A DNA stretch of 60,738 nucleotides, taken from positions 1-60,738 of the forward strand of contig NZ_MUZV01000018.1 in the NCBI RefSeq assembly GCF_002000025.1, in the 5' to 3' direction. The translations under genes were made by a program, and so were the position numbers. Positions 45,972 through 53,793 of this stretch are shown here, piece by piece. The stretch is from Cognaticolwellia aestuarii (GTDB taxonomy: Bacteria; Pseudomonadota; Gammaproteobacteria; Enterobacterales; Alteromonadaceae). The first letter of the stretch is position 1, and the number at the start of each line of letters is the position of its first letter. Under the pieces are notes generated by a model, which was given only the letters and a program-made list of their open reading frames with translations, was not told the DNA's origin and searched no databases.

Positions 45972-46706
45972 TTAATTCAATAGATTTTTCGACTTTAGAC
46001 TAGATAAACTTTTGTTAATAGACGACATTGACAGCTTTGTATTTCGCCTTATAAGCCTCTTTATTTCAATCGGTTTTTTATCCTTAGATATACCATTATT
46101 CCATGTCTTAACCATCGACTTTAATCTTTTGTCAATTTTTTTGTTTTCATGTAATTTTATCTTTTCCGGTTTATTATTCTCTTTTGTAGCGTAAGCAAGA
46201 AATGATTTATATTGCTCAGCAATAATCACTTTTATTTTTGATGGCTCACTTATCATGTCGTAATCATATAACGGAGTGCCATGCTCATTACCGCTAAGCT
46301 GACTTGCTAATACGTGAATTTTTATGCCACGCAATGCATGCTCATTATACAAGTTATATAATTTTTTATGGTAGGACAAAGGAAAGCGCCCAAGCCTAGA
46401 GAAATCACGAGTCAATAAAATCGTGTTATCCTCTAAAGATTCGAGAAGTAGCTTTAAATGAGAAAATGAAACACTGCGCCTGCTCTCCACTATAGAGTGA
46501 TTTTTAGCTGAAGGATAGAATACCGCATGCGCATAACCGCACACCATCAACTGGGAGTTGTTACAGTTTTCCTTGTTTGATGTTCTAACGTAGGTCACTA
46601 ACTGCTTCTTTTTTGCGAACCCCTTAATACCCTCAGAGCGTCGCATTAATTCGATTATATGGCGTTCTATTATATCGCTTTGGGTGTGACAGTCTTCAAA
46701 ATTCAT
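45972..46706 (-). CDS. Divergent serine-recombinase-like protein
   Basis: This protein of about 244 residues has a resolvase-type N-terminal pattern: VTYVRTSNKENCNNSQ (Ser in the position of the nucleophile), then DNTILLTRDFSRLGRFPLS, which matches the conserved xxxDRLGR segment. Spacing between these parts and the middle sequence differ from ordinary resolvases. The C-terminal part is Lys-rich and ends in an IKRLIRRNTKLSMSSINKSL helix-turn-helix-like stretch. I chose the ATG at 46706, with GGAATA upstream. It may be a site-specific recombinase with unusual specificity or a regulatory relative. Confidence 0.6.
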   Translation of the reverse strand: MNFEDCHTQSDIIERHIIELMRRSEGIKGFAKKKQLVTYVRTSNKENCNNSQLMVCGYAHAVFYPSAKNHSIVESRRSVSFSHLKLLLESLEDNTILLTRDFSRLGRFPLSYHKKLYNLYNEHALRGIKIHVLASQLSGNEHGTPLYDYDMISEPSKIKVIIAEQYKSFLAYATKENNKPEKIKLHENKKIDKRLKSMVKTWNNGISKDKKPIEIKRLIRRNTKLSMSSINKSLSSLKSKNLLN

Positions 46707-46824
46707 GATGTATATTCCTATGTTTTTACGTTGATAAGTCAACGTGTCGCCCGTATCTAGTCACCTTTGCTAGCCGTGGTGTGTTTATAATTATTACTAC
46801 TATACCCTAAAAACAAACAGACAT

Positions 46825-47394
46825 CTAGACAGCCAAATCAACTTCTTTAATATACCTATAAAGTGTAGCCTTACCAACGCCAGCAGCCTTAGCCGCAGCC
46901 TCTTTTGATAAGCCCTTTTCTACATACCCTAATGCCTTGATGCATGCATCAATAGTCTTCTGGCTTTGCTGCTTGCCTTTAAACTTACCTTCAGCTTTAG
47001 CCCGTAAAATACCTATCTGTTGCTTTTCAATCATTTGCTCGCGCTGCATTGTTGCGACTGCTGCTAATGTAGTTAACACCATCTTACCTGTGGCTGATGT
47101 AATATCGGTTGAACCTAAATCGTCTATTTGAATTGCTACATTTTTATTTGTCATATCTTCAACAAACGATAATAGGGACTGAGTATCACGCGCGAGCCTT
47201 GATAAATCTTGACAGATTATAGTGTCTCCACTTTTAACTGTTGATAATAATTTATTGAACGATGGTCGGTCGATTGTTTTGCCAGACTGCTGGTCACTAA
47301 ACACATCATCTGCTTTGTACTTAGATTCAAGGTAATCTATTTGTTGCTGCACGTTTTGTTCTTTTGTTGATGTTCTAGCGTAAATATATTGCAT
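46825..47394 (-). CDS. Serine resolvase/invertase family protein
   Basis: This 189-residue protein has the complete small serine recombinase layout. Nucleophile Ser is in YARTSTKEQN at residue 9, DVFSDQQSGKTIDRP is near 36 and CQDLSRLARD near 61. A long E-helix lies near 105-135 and a C-terminal HTH_7 domain near 145-185 (GLSKEAAAKAAGVGKATLYRYI). The length is normal for resolvases. A likely binding site lies just upstream of the gene. In this element it may resolve dimers or invert a segment. Confidence 0.92.
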   Translation of the reverse strand: MQYIYARTSTKEQNVQQQIDYLESKYKADDVFSDQQSGKTIDRPSFNKLLSTVKSGDTIICQDLSRLARDTQSLLSFVEDMTNKNVAIQIDDLGSTDITSATGKMVLTTLAAVATMQREQMIEKQQIGILRAKAEGKFKGKQQSQKTIDACIKALGYVEKGLSKEAAAKAAGVGKATLYRYIKEVDLAV

Positions 47395-47745
47395 TTGATT
47401 CTTTCACCCAGCTAACAGTCTCATTTAGGACCTATACGATACTTTGTGTCATATAGGTCTGTCAATAACTATACGATACGACTTTGTTGCATGTCTTTTA
47501 AGGGTGGTTAAAAAAGACTATTTTTATTTATATCTATTTCAAATGCTAATTATATATGTGATTGCTAAACCTTTAATGACTAGATTTTGGTTTAGTTGAT
47601 ATAGTATTTATAAGAGAAACTATATTAACGGCATTTGATAATTATTCATGAATGACTAATGCTGTGATAGCATCAGTTTACCGTTCACAGTAGCTCTAAT
47701 TATTGAATGGAATGGGATGCAATTCAACTTCACAAGGATTAGTAC
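47395..47745. other. Divergent promoter region in the element
   Basis: It separates the leftward resolvase gene from the rightward cargo gene at 47746 and contains the inverted and direct repeats described separately. No further gene is seen. Confidence 0.5.
47430..47479. promoter_or_regulatory. res-like repeat upstream of the resolvase gene
   Basis: ACCTATACGA (47430-47439) and TCATATAGGT (47449-47458) form an inverted repeat with one mismatch and a 9-nt centre. A further TATACGATAC occurs at 47470-47479. The size and position fit a resolvase-binding site next to its own gene, which could also control expression. Binding itself is inferred. Confidence 0.6.
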
Positions 47746-48516
47746 ATGTCGCCACTAGAGATTACACCTTTTTATCTAAATTGGACTTTTTGGTCTTTCA
47801 TCATAGCCTCAATAGCGCTCTTAGCATCACAAGAGTTAAGAATAAAACTATTTTTTAAAAAACCAAAGTTAGATTTTGAGCTCTTTTCAAAAATAAATTT
47901 AAATCACGCTATTGGAAATTGCGGAATTAATCTTCACTTACACTTACATAACATAGGAGGTACTAAGTTAACGATTAGAGGTGTTGAAGTATCATTATAT
48001 AGAGATGGTGAAAAATTAACTCAGCTCCCATCACAAGGCTACTTTAAAGAACCTACTGACTTATATCCTTTATTATTTACAAAGTTTTCTTTAGCTCCTG
48101 ATGAAGAATGGTCGCACAATGTAACCACAAGCCAAGATTGGTCAAGACAAAATGAAAAAACTTTAAATGATGCAATTAAAAATATGCAAGGAGCATTGAA
48201 GCAAAAAAAAGAAAAGCTAGGGGAATATCATACTGATTTAATACTCGCACCTGAAGAATGCATTTATCCTTTCAAGAAAATATTTGATGAGAATTTTTTT
48301 TGGCTTCATGGTGAATATAAAATGAAGGTTAAGGTATTAACCGACTGCTCTAAAGTAGATGTTGAAAAAACGTTTAAATTTACTTTATTCGAATATTACG
48401 AGCAGAGGCTAAGAGAAGCAACGGAGGATTATCAATACGGTTCAGGTATCTATTGGACAAAAAGCAACCCTAAGCCATCCTTTGTTAGAGTAGAAGTTAA
48501 AGAAGATAATAATTAA
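47746..48516 (+). CDS. Unrecognised membrane-anchored cargo protein
   Basis: This 256-residue protein has one N-terminal membrane helix (about 10-30). A soluble domain follows, with a beta-sandwich look at the start (LHLHLHNIGGTKLTIRGVEVSLYRDG). A helical middle (about 145-165) comes next, then strands around GEYKMKVKVLTDC. It starts at ATG after AAGGATT. It is followed by a second unknown gene in the same direction. I do not recognise a family. Its place in a mobile element suggests cargo, possibly defence, but nothing in the sequence proves it. Confidence 0.65.
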   Translation: MSPLEITPFYLNWTFWSFIIASIALLASQELRIKLFFKKPKLDFELFSKINLNHAIGNCGINLHLHLHNIGGTKLTIRGVEVSLYRDGEKLTQLPSQGYFKEPTDLYPLLFTKFSLAPDEEWSHNVTTSQDWSRQNEKTLNDAIKNMQGALKQKKEKLGEYHTDLILAPEECIYPFKKIFDENFFWLHGEYKMKVKVLTDCSKVDVEKTFKFTLFEYYEQRLREATEDYQYGSGIYWTKSNPKPSFVRVEVKEDNN

Positions 48517-48709
48517 TACAATAAACTACCTAATTCTGTTGCAATTAATACATTAGATTTTCTGTTTATTCTTATAATAATCTTCTGTATCTAGCTAATT
48601 TTGACACTATTTAGGGAGTTCATTATCCGTGATAGCTTTATACTTTTCATAATAATTGTTAAGTTTATATTGCGAATTTTTGTCAAACATTAATTATAAG
48701 GAAACTGTA

Positions 48710-49603
48710 ATGGAAAGGAAGCTAGTTTTTTTCACACCCAAGGAAGGTGCGAAGTTTGATATGCATGTTGCCAAACAACCTATACATCAAGATATAGGAA
48801 ATACCTATGATAAAGCTTGTGGCTTAATAGTGGAGTTTTTATATCCACTTTACCTCGCCCATAGGATGGTCGATTCAAACCATAATCAGCTAGAACAAAC
48901 TCTAAAAGAAATCTTGATTAAGTTGGAGCAGGAAACTAAAAAGTCACCTGCTTTAATAGACCCTTATGAAAACATAATTGAAATGATGGTTGAATTGAAT
49001 AAGTGTGTTCTCAGCACGTTAACAGCAGTAAGTTTATTCCTTGTTAAAGTGACTTCCCTTACTGAAAATCAATTTGGTAAAAACTCCGAAGAATACTCTA
49101 AAATAGAGTCATTAAGAAAAACACTACATAAAGACAGCCTAAGTTATAAATTTTGTTATGAGTTAAGAAACTATTCTCAACACTATGGTATTCCAATAAG
49201 TCGATTAGCTATAAATATAAATAAAAATCAAAAGCCCTCTCTAGTTGCGACTATTATGAAGTCAAGGCTTACCGCAGGGAGTTATAAATGGAAAGGATTT
49301 GGGGCTTCGGCACTAAATGAATTGGATGAAAACTTTGACCTTATTCCCCATCTGGCCAATTATGTAGATATTACTAATCAGCTATTTAGATTTATGTTTA
49401 GTGTATGTAAAAGTGAGCTCATAAACTTTAATGATATTGTAATAAATATACTAGAAGATGCTGGTTACCATGGCAATAAAAGGTTTATTTTTGGTTGTGA
49501 CATGCAAGATGATTTTCCAGATTTCGACATAGAGGAAATACCATATACATTTGTTTTAAAGCTAGAAAAATACATATTGAAATTAGAGGATTTAGCAAGT
49601 TAA
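48710..49603 (+). CDS. Unrecognised helical cargo protein
   Basis: This 297-residue, mostly helical soluble protein contains a coiled helix with ENIIEMMVELNKCVLSTLTAVSLFL. A conserved-looking stretch CYELRNYSQHYGIPISRL near 160 resembles helical motifs in uncharacterised proteins of mobile elements (RNxxxHxG-type patterns). It ends with an acidic region DMQDDFPDFDIEEIP. The ATG at 48710 follows AAGGAAAC. The longer frame from 48656 has no ribosome binding site. It lies 190 bp after the preceding gene on the same strand. Confidence 0.65.
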   Translation: MERKLVFFTPKEGAKFDMHVAKQPIHQDIGNTYDKACGLIVEFLYPLYLAHRMVDSNHNQLEQTLKEILIKLEQETKKSPALIDPYENIIEMMVELNKCVLSTLTAVSLFLVKVTSLTENQFGKNSEEYSKIESLRKTLHKDSLSYKFCYELRNYSQHYGIPISRLAININKNQKPSLVATIMKSRLTAGSYKWKGFGASALNELDENFDLIPHLANYVDITNQLFRFMFSVCKSELINFNDIVINILEDAGYHGNKRFIFGCDMQDDFPDFDIEEIPYTFVLKLEKYILKLEDLAS

Positions 49604-49731
49604 TTATTTTATTCTATTCAAACCATAAGATAATTTGTTTTTGTACTAATAAATTGAAGTTGTTGTCGATGTATAAAATATCACCTCCCGTACATATTCC
49701 TCTTTATCACATAGATTCATAAGACTAAAAA

Positions 49732-49760
49732 TAGTCATTTTTATTTAACCCCTGTATAAT
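49732..49760 (+). promoter_or_regulatory. Element-supplied promoter for ybiT
   Basis: TAGTCA (49732-49737), 17 bp, TATAAT (49755-49760). The block CCTGTATAATTCGGGTCATTA resembles the displaced original promoter at 42802, although the two lie on opposite ends of the element. Confidence 0.6.
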
Positions 49761-49807
49761 TCGGGTCATTAGATTCTGTACAAATATATCAGCTAGGAAT
49801 TACCTGT

Positions 49808-51400
49808 ATGCTCAGTTGCAATAATATTACCCAACAATTCGGTGCTAAGCCGTTATTTGAAAACATTTCACAAAAATTTGGTGGCGGTAACCGCTATGGT
49901 TTAATCGGCGCTAATGGTTGTGGTAAATCAACCTTTATGAAAATTTTAGGTGGTGATTTAGAGCAAACATCAGGTAACGTTGCCTTAGATCCGAATGAGC
50001 GTATTGGTAAACTTCGTCAAGACCAGTTCGGTTTTGAAGAGTTTTCTGTCGTTGATACCGTTATTATGGGCCACACAGAGCTATGGGCTGTAAAAGAAGA
50101 GCGTGATCGTATTTATGCCTTGCCTGAAATGAGCGAAGAAGATGGTATGCGTGCCGGCGATTTAGAGTCTCAATACGCTGAAATGGATGGTTACAGCGCA
50201 GAAAGCCGCGCCGGTGAGCTGTTAATGGGTGTTGGTATTCCGGTTGAACAACATTTTGGTTTAATGAGCGATGTAGCCCCAGGTTGGAAACTGCGTGTGC
50301 TATTAGCACAAGCCCTGTTCTCTGATCCTGATATTTTATTACTTGATGAGCCAACCAACAACTTAGACATTCATACTATTCAATGGTTAGAAGAAACCTT
50401 GAACGAACGTGATTCAACCATGATCATCATCTCGCATGACCGTCATTTTTTAAACAGTGTTTGTACACATATGGCTGATTTAGATTATGGTGAATTACGT
50501 GTATTCCCAGGTAACTATGATGAATACATGCTTGCTTCAACACAAGCTAGAGCACAATTAATGGCAGATAACGCGAAGAAAAAAGCACAAATTGGCGAGT
50601 TACAAGCCTTTGTTGCCCGTTTCTCAGCCAACGCATCAAAAGCAAAACAAGCAACTTCGCGCGCGAAGCAAATTGATAAGATTCAATTAGCGGAAGTTAA
50701 AGCGTCAAGCCGTGTTAACCCGTTTATTCGTTTTGAACAAGAAAAGAAACTTTTCCGAAATGCGCTTGTTATCGAAAACATGAGTAAAAGCTTCGATGAT
50801 AACAAGGTACTTACAGACCTCAACATGATGATTGAAGTTGGTGAACATGTCGCTATTATCGGTGAAAACGGTGTCGGTAAAACTACTTTTTTACGTACAT
50901 TGATGGGTGAGGCGCAATATCAGCCAACCTCAGGTTTATATACTTGGTCTGAAAACGTTAACATTGGTTACTACGCGCAAGACCATGCTCATGAGTTTGA
51001 AAATGACATGACATTATTTGAGTGGATGAGCCAATGGCGCCAACCTACTGATGACGAGCAAGCGGTTCGTGGTTATTTAGGGCGTTTATTGTTCTCTGCT
51101 GATGATATTAAAAAGTCGGTAAAAGTACTTTCTGGTGGTGAACAGGGTCGTATGTTGTTTGGTAAAATCATGATGCAAAAACCAAATATTTTGGTCATGG
51201 ATGAACCAACTAACCACATGGATATGGAGTCTATCGAGTCATTAAATATGGCAATGGAGCAGTTTGAAGGCACCATTTTATTTGTCAGTCATGACCGTGA
51301 GTTTGTTTCAAGCTTAGCGACACGTATTATCGAATTAAAAGCTGACGGTTATACTGACTTTGCTGGTGGTTACGACGAATACTTAGCATCACAAGTTTAA
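49808..51400 (+). CDS. ybiT: ABC-F family ATPase YbiT
   Basis: This 530-residue cytoplasmic protein, of the same length as E. coli YbiT, has two ABC ATPase domains. The Walker A sequences are GANGCGKST near 38 and GENGVGKTT near 353. The Walker B sequences are [11 protein letters not shown] near 180 and [11 protein letters not shown] near 463, and the second signature is LSGGEQGR. It has no membrane part. ABC-F proteins act on the ribosome, probably at the E site. The first 11 residues ([11 protein letters not shown]) and the promoter-like region are provided by the inserted element; the original start lies at 42902. Confidence 0.95.
   Translation: MLSCNNITQQFGAKPLFENISQKFGGGNRYGLIGANGCGKSTFMKILGGDLEQTSGNVALDPNERIGKLRQDQFGFEEFSVVDTVIMGHTELWAVKEERDRIYALPEMSEEDGMRAGDLESQYAEMDGYSAESRAGELLMGVGIPVEQHFGLMSDVAPGWKLRVLLAQALFSDPDILLLDEPTNNLDIHTIQWLEETLNERDSTMIIISHDRHFLNSVCTHMADLDYGELRVFPGNYDEYMLASTQARAQLMADNAKKKAQIGELQAFVARFSANASKAKQATSRAKQIDKIQLAEVKASSRVNPFIRFEQEKKLFRNALVIENMSKSFDDNKVLTDLNMMIEVGEHVAIIGENGVGKTTFLRTLMGEAQYQPTSGLYTWSENVNIGYYAQDHAHEFENDMTLFEWMSQWRQPTDDEQAVRGYLGRLLFSADDIKKSVKVLSGGEQGRMLFGKIMMQKPNILVMDEPTNHMDMESIESLNMAMEQFEGTILFVSHDREFVSSLATRIIELKADGYTDFAGGYDEYLASQV
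49823..49839. other. attR core inside ybiT
   Basis: 17-bp core AATATTACCCAACAATT, codons 6-11 of the present ybiT gene, identical to the copy at 42917-42933. Confidence 0.85.
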
Positions 51401-51443
51401 ACCCCTGCTTAGTTCTTACTTAACATTTAGCAATACACCATTA

Positions 51444-51479
51444 AAAATGGCATTATCACTTTGTAGATAATGCCATTTT
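51444..51479. terminator. Terminator of ybiT
   Basis: AAAATGGCATTATC and GATAATGCCATTTT form a perfect 14-bp stem with an 8-nt loop, 44 bp after the stop codon. Confidence 0.9.
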
Positions 51480-51522
51480 AGATTTAAACCTGCTCTTCTC
51501 TATTATTCTTAAAGGAAATAAA

Positions 51523-52377
51523 GTGCTTAGTTATCGCCACGCCTTTCACGCCGGAAATTTTGCTGATGTTTTAAAGCATTCCGTTCTCACCCTAGTACTT
51601 GAGTACATGACACGAAAAGATAAAGGCTTTTATTATATCGACAGTCACTCTGGCGCTGGTATGTACAAACTAGCTGACGACTACGCACAAAAAACTGGTG
51701 AATATAAAGATGGCATTGCTAAGTTAATTGATAATAGTGACTTACCCGAGCCTTTGCAGCCCTACATTGATTTAGTCAAAAGTTTAAACGAAGATGTAAT
51801 TGACGAACAAGGAGACATTGCGCTTTATCCTGGTTCGCCAGGGATTGCTCGACAATTTACTCGTCGACAAGACAGTGCGCATTTATTTGAGTTACATCCT
51901 GCCGATATTGAGCATTTACAAGCTTATAGCCAACGTTGGAATAAATCGCACGTAAAACAATCTGACGGTTATCAAGGGGTTTTGGGCTTAGTACCACCAC
52001 CAAATCGACGTGGTGTCGTATTAATTGACCCACCATATGAACTCAAAGAAGATTACCTTAAAGCCACTAGAACCATAGTAAATGCCTATAAGAAGTTTGC
52101 GACTGGTACGTATATTTTATGGTACCCCGTGGTTAAGCGCGAACTTGTAGAGCAAATGCAAAGTGCATTCACTAAAAGTGAGCTGCGTAATGTTTTGCAA
52201 GTTGAGTATTGCCAGAAGGCTGATACCACAGAATACGGCATGACAGGCACAGGTTTATTTATTGTTAACCCGCCATGGCAGCTTTCGCAACAGTTAGCAG
52301 AAATATTGCCTTATCTAAAGACTAAGCTAGGCGACAACGAAACAAGTTACACACTTAAACAACTAATTGCTGAATAA
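51523..52377 (+). CDS. rlmJ: 23S rRNA (adenine-2030-N6)-methyltransferase
   Basis: This 284-residue protein, close to E. coli RlmJ (280), starts LSYRHAFHAGNFADVLKH with the family pattern. It has a SAM-binding part FYYIDSHSGAGMY and the catalytic DPPY in LIDPPYELKED near 168. It methylates A2030 of 23S rRNA before ribosome assembly. GTG is the likely start, after AAAGGAA. The 3' end overlaps the convergent LytTR gene by 23 bp. Confidence 0.95.
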   Translation: MLSYRHAFHAGNFADVLKHSVLTLVLEYMTRKDKGFYYIDSHSGAGMYKLADDYAQKTGEYKDGIAKLIDNSDLPEPLQPYIDLVKSLNEDVIDEQGDIALYPGSPGIARQFTRRQDSAHLFELHPADIEHLQAYSQRWNKSHVKQSDGYQGVLGLVPPPNRRGVVLIDPPYELKEDYLKATRTIVNAYKKFATGTYILWYPVVKRELVEQMQSAFTKSELRNVLQVEYCQKADTTEYGMTGTGLFIVNPPWQLSQQLAEILPYLKTKLGDNETSYTLKQLIAE

Positions 52378-53209
52378 GCGTTTTCACTTGTTCTGTATAA
52401 CGTCGAGATACGGGTACAAGCTGCTGATTAACCAGTTTTAATAGTAGCTTTCGCCCTTCCTTCTCTTCACTGACAATAGCATCTTGTGCCACCCACCATG
52501 ACCGATGCGTTTGAATGCCTGGATATTCATCTAAGCAAGCAAGTGCATCTTTAAATCTCATTAATATCAAATCACTGCCTTTATCGGTATGCACCTTTAA
52601 GTAATGATCGTCCATTTCTAAGCAGATCAACTTACCACGTTTGTCTAGCGGTAACTTTGTCATAAAATCTTGGTATTTTTTATTTATACTGTTCGAATTC
52701 TGCGCTTGCTGATCACTTAGCTGCTGCTGTTGCTTTAACAGTTGCTGCTTTTGTGTTTGTAAGTAATTTTTTAAGCTGTAAACACCCGAAATTAAGCCAC
52801 CAACAATAAAGGTTCTTAACATTATTTGTGGTACTAACGTTAGATAAGCAATTTGAACATCAAAAAAGTTTATCACTACTAAGGGCACAATAAAGCTCAT
52901 AATAACACTACCCAAAGCTGCTAAAAGCGTTATTCGTAACCAATACCTCGCTCGTAATATTTTCGAGATTTTATATAGAAATTCATTACCAAAATAAATG
53001 ATCGGAGCATAAACAAAGTAACCACTAAAACAAAGTAGTAGCCAAAAAAACCAGCCCTTGATTAAGCCAACCTTATCCATACCAAATGGGGTTAGTAAGC
53101 TTAAAACACTAGCGATTATCATGATCACCACAGCGTCTGACTTAATTTTAGTTTTATCCCATTTTATTATTTTATCTTTATTTTCAATGGGTAATTCACG
53201 ATTCGTCAA
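52355..53209 (-). CDS. Membrane-bound LytTR family transcription regulator
   Basis: This 284-residue protein has four hydrophobic segments (about 28-45, 55-72, 90-112, 122-142). A Gln-rich coiled coil follows (about 150-175) and a C-terminal LytTR DNA-binding domain (about 185-282: ICLEMDDHYLKVHTDKGSDLILMRFKDAL, then GIQTHRSWWVAQDAI and VPVSRRY). Such regulators sense a membrane signal and bind DNA directly. It is divergent from the DUF2141/carotenoid-oxygenase pair, a plausible target. Confidence 0.9.
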   Translation of the reverse strand: MTNRELPIENKDKIIKWDKTKIKSDAVVIMIIASVLSLLTPFGMDKVGLIKGWFFWLLLCFSGYFVYAPIIYFGNEFLYKISKILRARYWLRITLLAALGSVIMSFIVPLVVINFFDVQIAYLTLVPQIMLRTFIVGGLISGVYSLKNYLQTQKQQLLKQQQQLSDQQAQNSNSINKKYQDFMTKLPLDKRGKLICLEMDDHYLKVHTDKGSDLILMRFKDALACLDEYPGIQTHRSWWVAQDAIVSEEKEGRKLLLKLVNQQLVPVSRRYTEQVKTLIQQLVV

Positions 53210-53356
53210 TGGTACATCGGCCTTTTTTGTTTATTACACGAAGAATTCAACCTGATGGCGAATTCTTAATTCCTAATTCGATAAAGGCATTTTATCCTCT
53301 TTCCCTATCGAAGCAATCACTACTTTTTAATTCAATGTAAATAATAAGGAAAGCAA

Positions 53357-53782
53357 ATGAAAACACTTTTTATAGCAATAATGACAACCAGTATGTTACT
53401 CACATCAACACATGCCTTAGCTAATAACGTTACTTTTATTATTGACGATATTAAATCAGATCAAGGAAAAGTGTATGTGCAATTATTTCAAGGTGAAAAA
53501 AACTACCAAGCGAATAACGCTTATTTGTCTAGCATCGCTATTGCCAAAAAAGGTCAGATCACAATAACCTTTAATAACTTAGAAGATAACGACTATGGTA
53601 TTCGATATTTCCATGACGAAAATGATAACAGTGCTATGGAAACTAACCTCTTTGGCATGCCAATAGAAGGCTATGGATATTCAAACAGTGCAAAAGCTAA
53701 TTATGGTCCAGTTGAATACCAAGCAATTAAATTTCAAGTTGCAGATGCCGCCGTAACTAACCGTTCAACGATTAATTATTAA
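53357..53782 (+). CDS. DUF2141 family exported protein
   Basis: This 141-residue protein has a signal peptide ending ALA. The DUF2141 pattern follows: VTFIIDDIKSDQGKVYVQLF, then FNNLEDNDYGIRYFHDENDNSAMETNLFGMPIEGYGYSN. It is a small beta-sandwich of unknown role. Its stop lies only 11 bp before the carotenoid-oxygenase gene, which suggests one transcript. AAGGAAA precedes the ATG. Confidence 0.93.
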   Translation: MKTLFIAIMTTSMLLTSTHALANNVTFIIDDIKSDQGKVYVQLFQGEKNYQANNAYLSSIAIAKKGQITITFNNLEDNDYGIRYFHDENDNSAMETNLFGMPIEGYGYSNSAKANYGPVEYQAIKFQVADAAVTNRSTINY

Positions 53783-53793
53783 GGAGACAATGT

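Larger units (their letters stand above)
42917..49839 (+). mobile_element. 6.9-kb serine-recombinase element integrated in ybiT
   Basis: The 17-bp sequence AATATTACCCAACAATT occurs at 42917-42933 and at 49823-49839, both times inside the first codons of ybiT. The DNA between (6906 bp core to core) includes a large serine recombinase gene 68 bp inside the left end, two further serine-recombinase-type genes, a PEP-CTERM gene and two unknown genes. The right end supplies a new start codon and promoter-like sequence for ybiT. The direct repeats are read as attL and attR. Confidence 0.88.

Noticed and set aside
45773-46003. 76-codon frame (MDRTGRVCIYINAL...) between the PEP-CTERM gene and the divergent recombinase
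   Set aside because: No ribosome binding site or family pattern, and it overlaps the end of the opposite gene. GDPKGNCEPSLAWC-like strings can appear by chance or in intron-type remnants, but I saw no intron structure.
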